NCBI GenBank assembly: GCA_045655245.1
Contig: JAZOOX010000023.1
Location: 1 to 8,715 of the forward strand
Direction: 5' to 3'
From: RGIG8785 sp045655245
GTDB taxonomy: Bacteria; Bacillota; Clostridia; RGIG8785
DNA length: 8,715 bases
Part shown: positions 4,783 to 8,715 of the stretch, one piece after another
Layout: every line of letters begins with the position of its first letter
Position numbering within the stretch: position 1 is the first letter of the stretch
Notes under the pieces: model-generated
Told to the model about the DNA's origin: nothing
Seen by the model: the letters and a program-made list of their open reading frames with translations, nothing else
Database searches by the model: none
Translations under genes and position numbers: made by a program

Positions 4783-6552
4783 CAAAAGTGCCAGTAATGT
4801 TTCCTCTTCTTTACGTTGTCTTTCCCGCTCCGCTTTTTGCCGTTCTTCTTCGGCACGACGCTCGGCTTCGATGCGGCGTTGTTCCGCTTCCTCTGCAAGC
4901 CGCTTTGCCTCAGCCGCACGGCGGCGTTCTTCCTCCAGCCGCATCCGTTCCTGCTCCAGGCGTTTTTGCTCGGCTTCGGCACGACGCCGTGCTTCTTCAC
5001 GGGCGATTCTCTCGGCTTGCCGCTTGGCTTTTTCTTCGGGATTAAACTGCAGTGCCGCTTCAATCAAGGCTTCGTTATGAGTCACATCCGCCTGAATCAG
5101 CGTTGCTTCGCAAATCCACTGATAACCAATCTCGTCTTTTTTGGCGATTTTTAAATAGCGCAGCCCGTACTCGGTCGCTTTGGTGTGATCCGGCTCGAAC
5201 ACGGTCAAAAACCGCAGAGATTCTTTGTGGTTGGGATCTCTTAAGAGCTGATTTTGGTAATACGGAATGGCCTCTTTATCCTCGTGGTCTTCGGACATTT
5301 CAATCGCCCAACCCTTAACCCACGGATCGTAGGCGATCTTGCGGCGATCCATATCCGCCAAGAGTTCTAAAAGTCCGTTACCCTCGTAACCCTCGGTCAT
5401 TGCCGCAATCAGGTTTTTATAGACATAGGGCTCAAACAGTCCCAAAGCCAATGCCTCACGAGCGTCATCGATGGCTTCGTCAAGATCGCCCAGCATACGG
5501 TTGTGATAGGATCTGTTGGCATAAGCGTAGGGCGTTTGCTGTCCCCGTTCGATGGCAACCGTGTACCATTTGACACAGTATTGGTAATCCCCCTGATTCA
5601 GGCCGGACTTCTGGGCGCGGGCATATGCCATTTTAAAGGCAGAATTCTGCACCATTGCCGTGTAGGAATTATTCATTTTGTCATTCTCGGTATAAATGGC
5701 ATCCGCCCGAGCAAAGTCCTTTGCATTGTAAAAAGGCTCTGCCGCCAAAAGATAATAGTAGCAGGATGTACCACGGTTTTTAACGTGGCAGTAAGCACGG
5801 GCAAGGTACAACAACTGGTCGGCAGTCAGGGTGCGACCGTTCTTTTTTAGAAAATCCTGGTAGGTTTCCAGTTCCTGAATAATGGTGTTGGCGTGTTCTT
5901 GAGCATTGCCTGCTTGTGCCAACGCCTCGGCAAGGTACGCTCTTACCTCATAGGTATCCCTGCAGTTTTTCGCCGCACAGAACGCATCGTATGCTTCCTT
6001 AATTTTTCCTGCATTTAAAAAGCGGACGCCCTGCTCGATGTACCCGGGGTACTGTTTCGCCTTTGCCGCTTGTTCCGCCGCGTAACGTGCGGCGGCAGCC
6101 TCAGCCTCTCTGCGTGCCGCTTCAGCTCGGGCAGCCTGCTCGCAGCGGTACTGTTCCTCCCGCGCGGCTTGACGGCGTTGAAGTTCTTCCTGCTCACGGC
6201 GTTCTTGTTCATACAGTTGCTTTTGATGCTGTTCTTCTGCCATCTCCTCCGCCATTGCGGCAACGTAGTTCCCAAAATCACGGTCCCAGTAGTCAACGTC
6301 CTCCAGGTAGTCCATAATCATTTCACGGGTAATCCGAAGCCCCCGCGCCGCCGGCTTCCCCGGCGCATACCGTCCCCAGTCCTCGCCGCCTTGGAAATTG
6401 CAACGCTGACCGCGGTCACGGTTAAAACCGGTTTGTTCCGCCAGTTCGGAGATCTGGCTCATCTTTATGCCGGTTGCAGCTTCGATTTTTGGCATCGAAA
6501 CCTTTTGCACAATATAGCGGTAGAGAATATCCGCCTCTTGTCTGATGGTCAT
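4777..6552 (-). CDS. Coiled-coil and TPR-like repeat protein with N-terminal HTH-like segment
   Basis: Function unknown. The 591 residues fall into visible blocks. Residues 1-45 hold a helix-turn-helix-like stretch ('IVQKVSMPKIEAATGIKMSQISELAEQTGF'). Residues 46-95 are a linker region. Residues 100-168 form a Glu/Gln/Arg/Ala-rich coiled coil. Residues 169-505 form an alpha-helical solenoid of TPR type, clearest at 341-374 ('AYANRSYHNRMLGDLDEAIDDAREALALG') and at 169-198. Residues 506-587 form a second, highly charged coiled coil (REEARRRAEAEQKRLEQER pattern) ending in LLALLF. There is no signal peptide or membrane segment, so it is probably cytoplasmic and a scaffold for protein-protein contacts. 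The ATG follows AAGGAG by 7 bases, and that site overlaps the stop codon of the preceding gene (TAAGGAG), showing it is the third gene of the operon. DNA binding through the N-terminus is an inference only. Confidence 0.85.
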   Translation of the reverse strand: MTIRQEADILYRYIVQKVSMPKIEAATGIKMSQISELAEQTGFNRDRGQRCNFQGGEDWGRYAPGKPAARGLRITREMIMDYLEDVDYWDRDFGNYVAAMAEEMAEEQHQKQLYEQERREQEELQRRQAAREEQYRCEQAARAEAARREAEAAAARYAAEQAAKAKQYPGYIEQGVRFLNAGKIKEAYDAFCAAKNCRDTYEVRAYLAEALAQAGNAQEHANTIIQELETYQDFLKKNGRTLTADQLLYLARAYCHVKNRGTSCYYYLLAAEPFYNAKDFARADAIYTENDKMNNSYTAMVQNSAFKMAYARAQKSGLNQGDYQYCVKWYTVAIERGQQTPYAYANRSYHNRMLGDLDEAIDDAREALALGLFEPYVYKNLIAAMTEGYEGNGLLELLADMDRRKIAYDPWVKGWAIEMSEDHEDKEAIPYYQNQLLRDPNHKESLRFLTVFEPDHTKATEYGLRYLKIAKKDEIGYQWICEATLIQADVTHNEALIEAALQFNPEEKAKRQAERIAREEARRRAEAEQKRLEQERMRLEEERRRAAEAKRLAEEAEQRRIEAERRAEEERQKAERERQRKEEETLLALLF

Positions 6553-6563
6553 AGCAATTCTCC

Positions 6564-8015
6564 TTAACGGTGTAAGTGTTCAATCCACTGCAGGTTGCCG
6601 TCTTCTACTTTTACAACACCTTCAAAGCCTGCTTTTTCAATGTAGAAATGGTTTTCGGTACCGAAACGCTTTGCGATTTTTTCATACTCGCAGGGGATAA
6701 TATACTTTTTTAACTTGAAGTTAAAGAGTCCTTTTTTCCCAAACTGTTCCACAACAGCGTAATCGTCACCCAAATAAGAGACCGAAGTAAAGGCGTAGGG
6801 CGTCAGCAACTCGGCAAACGCCAATGCGGCAGAGTTATCTCCAATAACAGTAGTAAAACGTGCCAAAGCGTAATAGGCATCCCGTTCCACAGCATAGTAA
6901 AACCCTGTCAATCTGCGGGCGGCGCTATGTTCTACCGTCTCAAATCCGTAAAGTTTTAAACAATCCTGCGCACAAATCTTGCCGTGAGGATGCACAGTAC
7001 TGGTCATGACCGCCACGCCGATTTTGCTTTTGGCACCCTTTAAAATGCCGTTTTGGACATAAATGCGGCGGGTTTCGCCATCCATAAATACAAACCCGTA
7101 AAGGGAATCGCTCTTAGGCAGGTAGCAAAGCAACTCTTTGTCCTCGGCGTCTGCGATTTCAATCGTTGCAGAAGCGGTAGGCAACCCCTCGTCGTCAATT
7201 CCGTAAGCGCCAAAGGTATTTAAAATAGAAACGGAATAACGGGGGCAATAAAGCGTATATTTATGTTCTCCTCCAAAAGAAGACAAACTCCACGCCATCA
7301 CATAACCCTCGTCAGTAACAAAGAGGTCGCTGAACATAGGCGGAATGACCTGCCCCAGTTCTTTTTCAAAATAGCCCCAGGCGCCATTCTCTTCCAATTT
7401 GTACCGATAGCCGATAAGGCCGTCCCCTTCCAAGGACTCAACGGCATAGAAACTATCGATTGCAACATCGGACCACATCGTTTTCAGCGAGAAGGAGATT
7501 TGCTCTCCCGAATCGGCGTGGATTACAACGAAACGGCCGTCCTTTTCTTCAACCCGAAGTTCCAATTCACCGAAAATAATATCAGGAACGTAGTTGTTTG
7601 CAAAAGATGCCACAATGTGGTTTTCGGTAGAGGTCTCGTAGGTGGAGAAGGTAAAACGTTCCTCCTCACCAAGTCCTGCCAAACCACTGAGGATAGAAGT
7701 AAAAGCAGCAACAGCCGAGGCGTTGGTCTTTAAATACCAGCCCTCCGCTCCGTAGACGGGAACAACCCCGACCTTGGCGGCATCAGGGTCTTTGGTCAGA
7801 CAGGTATTTCCCTCACCCAACAGTTTTTCAAAGAGTTCATCCCCGCCCAAAGTATATAAAACACTAAATGCGGTGATGTGGTTTTGACGCATACTCTGTC
7901 CTTCAAAGTCCACTTCAAAAAAATCTCCAGACGCGTCTGTAAAAGAAAAAGGTTCTTCCACAATGCTTTTTCTCAATGCTTTGTCTGCCAACAGTTCACT
8001 TAACGTATAGTTCAT
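6564..8015 (-). CDS. WG-repeat-like protein of unknown function
   Basis: A 483-residue protein with no signal peptide or membrane segment, so likely cytoplasmic. It is beta-rich and contains degenerate WG-type repeats, the clearest being 'ENGAWGYFEKELGQVIPPMFSDL' split around 209-231 and 'QFGKKGLFNFKLKKYIIPCEYEKI' around 424-447, with a weaker one at 461-478. WG repeats (pattern G-x-W/K-G-[YFL]-[IF]-x-x-x-G-x-x-[IV]-I-P-x-x-[YF]) are widespread in Clostridia and Bacteroidetes proteins of mostly unknown role. The first ~200 residues match nothing I recognise. The ATG overlaps the stop of the preceding gene by one base (TAATG) with GGAGG 8 bases upstream, so translation is probably coupled. It is the second gene of a three-gene operon with the coiled-coil/TPR protein. 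I give no function. Confidence 0.85.
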   Translation of the reverse strand: MNYTLSELLADKALRKSIVEEPFSFTDASGDFFEVDFEGQSMRQNHITAFSVLYTLGGDELFEKLLGEGNTCLTKDPDAAKVGVVPVYGAEGWYLKTNASAVAAFTSILSGLAGLGEEERFTFSTYETSTENHIVASFANNYVPDIIFGELELRVEEKDGRFVVIHADSGEQISFSLKTMWSDVAIDSFYAVESLEGDGLIGYRYKLEENGAWGYFEKELGQVIPPMFSDLFVTDEGYVMAWSLSSFGGEHKYTLYCPRYSVSILNTFGAYGIDDEGLPTASATIEIADAEDKELLCYLPKSDSLYGFVFMDGETRRIYVQNGILKGAKSKIGVAVMTSTVHPHGKICAQDCLKLYGFETVEHSAARRLTGFYYAVERDAYYALARFTTVIGDNSAALAFAELLTPYAFTSVSYLGDDYAVVEQFGKKGLFNFKLKKYIIPCEYEKIAKRFGTENHFYIEKAGFEGVVKVEDGNLQWIEHLHR

Positions 8016-8662
8016 TATGCTTCCTCCGTTTTTCCGATTTCCAAGTTCTTTTTATACCGTCCGATATAGGATTCCTCTGTCAGATTGTTTGCCTTTACAT
8101 AGCCGTTGGCAAACACCAATAATTGACTTCTCAGCCATCCGGGTTCGCTTCCCAAAGGGTGTCGGTCAATCTCGTTGAATACCAGGAACAACCGCGGCGT
8201 TTCCCATACAATCGGCGATGCCGATCCATCAGGATAAAACCAGCAATACATGCCGTTATGTAAGGTCGCATAGGACAAAGCCAGTTCGCTGTAGTGCTTT
8301 TCGGCATATTCTTTGTCCATTGCCAAAACGTCGTTATCATAGAGATACACTTTTGGAATCAATGCTTTCGGTTCCCCTTCGGGAAGCACCTTCATCCGAA
8401 AGGCCTCGTCAAAGGTGTCCCAGTACAAGGTCTCCTCCCCCAACGTAAAGGAGAGCAGACGCTCGTCGGACAGATGCACCGTTCCCGTCAATTCCACCGA
8501 GTTGCCCTCGTCGTCAACACGGTCGAATTCAAAGACCTTGCGGTCTGCATATGAGGTGATTTTTTTAGGAATATAGCCGTATTTTTGAGTATAAAACGTC
8601 TGGATACACACTTCTAACATTTCTTCAACCGAAATGGGCTTTTCTTTCTTTTTCCAAAACAT
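8015..8662 (-). CDS. Conserved-looking hypothetical protein, first gene of operon
   Basis: I do not recognise this 215-residue protein. It starts MFWKKKEKPISVEEML, is acidic and aromatic-rich, and has no signal peptide or membrane span, so it is probably cytoplasmic. It mixes predicted beta strands ('KVFEFDRVDDEGNSVELTGTVHL') with helices near the C-terminus. An in-frame GTG at 8671 would add three residues, but that GTG overlaps the GGAGGTG ribosome binding site (GGAGG 8675-8671); the ATG at 8662, 8 bases downstream, is the better start. It follows a near-consensus promoter with a leader of about 17 bases and overlaps the next gene by one base. Its acidic, aromatic-rich composition resembles that of its WG-repeat neighbour, which suggests joint action, but no homology between the two is evident. 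Confidence 0.8.
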   Translation of the reverse strand: MFWKKKEKPISVEEMLEVCIQTFYTQKYGYIPKKITSYADRKVFEFDRVDDEGNSVELTGTVHLSDERLLSFTLGEETLYWDTFDEAFRMKVLPEGEPKALIPKVYLYDNDVLAMDKEYAEKHYSELALSYATLHNGMYCWFYPDGSASPIVWETPRLFLVFNEIDRHPLGSEPGWLRSQLLVFANGYVKANNLTEESYIGRYKKNLEIGKTEEA

Positions 8663-8685
8663 CTTTTGCACCTCCGATTACCTTT

Positions 8686-8714
8686 ATTATACTCCTTTGA
8701 GATCTATTCGTCAA
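8686..8714 (-). promoter_or_regulatory. Near-consensus sigma-A promoter of the three-gene operon
   Basis: TTGACG at 8714-8709 and TATAAT at 8691-8686 with a 17-base spacer match the housekeeping consensus at eleven of twelve positions. The expected start is near 8679, leaving a short leader containing only the ribosome binding site. This implies steady, strong expression of the three genes, with no obvious leader-based control. Confidence 0.85.
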
Positions 8715-8715
8715 C

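Noticed and set aside
4800..5040. Repetitive-looking DNA as a tandem repeat or CRISPR array
   Set aside because: The repetition is codon-level, from charged heptads in a coiled coil; there is no regular repeat-spacer structure.
4578..5063. Minus-strand open frame of 161 codons overlapping the 3' end of the coiled-coil gene and the intergenic RNA
   Set aside because: It is the out-of-frame shadow of the repetitive Arg/Glu/Ala coiled-coil codons, then runs through a perfect promoter and hairpins; no ribosome binding site supports it.
6070..6567. Plus-strand open frames opposite the N-terminal part of the coiled-coil/TPR gene
   Set aside because: Leu/Arg/Pro-rich translations typical of antisense of Ala/Glu/Arg-rich coding DNA; no start signals.

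Overview
The window looks like chromosomal DNA from an anaerobic Gram-positive bacterium of the Clostridia, probably a gut-type uncultured lineage. The grounds are a Firmicutes-style lipoprotein signal on PotD, strong AGGAGG-type ribosome binding sites, textbook TTGACA-17-TATAAT promoters, and a TnpX/TndX-type serine recombinase tail at one edge. No species can be named from sequence alone. Apart from the recombinase fragment, every gene I support is on the minus strand, so the biological reading order runs from high to low coordinates.

Region 1 (8715 to 4777) is a tight three-gene operon of unknown function. It starts at a near-consensus promoter at the right edge of the window. It encodes a 215-residue protein I do not recognise, a 483-residue protein with WG-like repeats, and a 591-residue protein with a helix-turn-helix-like N-terminus, a TPR-like solenoid and two charged coiled coils.

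Region 2 (4776 to 4359) is a gene-free stretch of about 420 bases and the most interesting part of the window. A perfect consensus promoter (TTGACA, 17 bases, TATAAT) fires into a GC-rich, hairpin-dense segment at about 4733-4587. I read this as a structured non-coding RNA. The raiA-motif RNA of Bacillota is my best but unproven guess. Its closing helix can be swapped for a small terminator-like hairpin. Further downstream, a 15-bp-stem intrinsic terminator sits only about 35 bases before potA, so transcription of the transporter from any promoter I can see must read through it.

Region 3 (4358 to 434) is a complete potABCD operon for ATP-driven uptake of spermidine/putrescine: ATPase, two permeases and a lipoprotein substrate binder. 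The genes are packed with 1-base gaps or a 1-base overlap, and the apparent GTG starts of potB and potC are better replaced by slightly later starts. A hairpin at 338-367 probably ends this transcript.

Region 4 (1 to 329, plus strand) is the C-terminal end of a large serine recombinase, convergent with the pot operon. It suggests that one end of an integrated mobile element lies in roughly 330-433.
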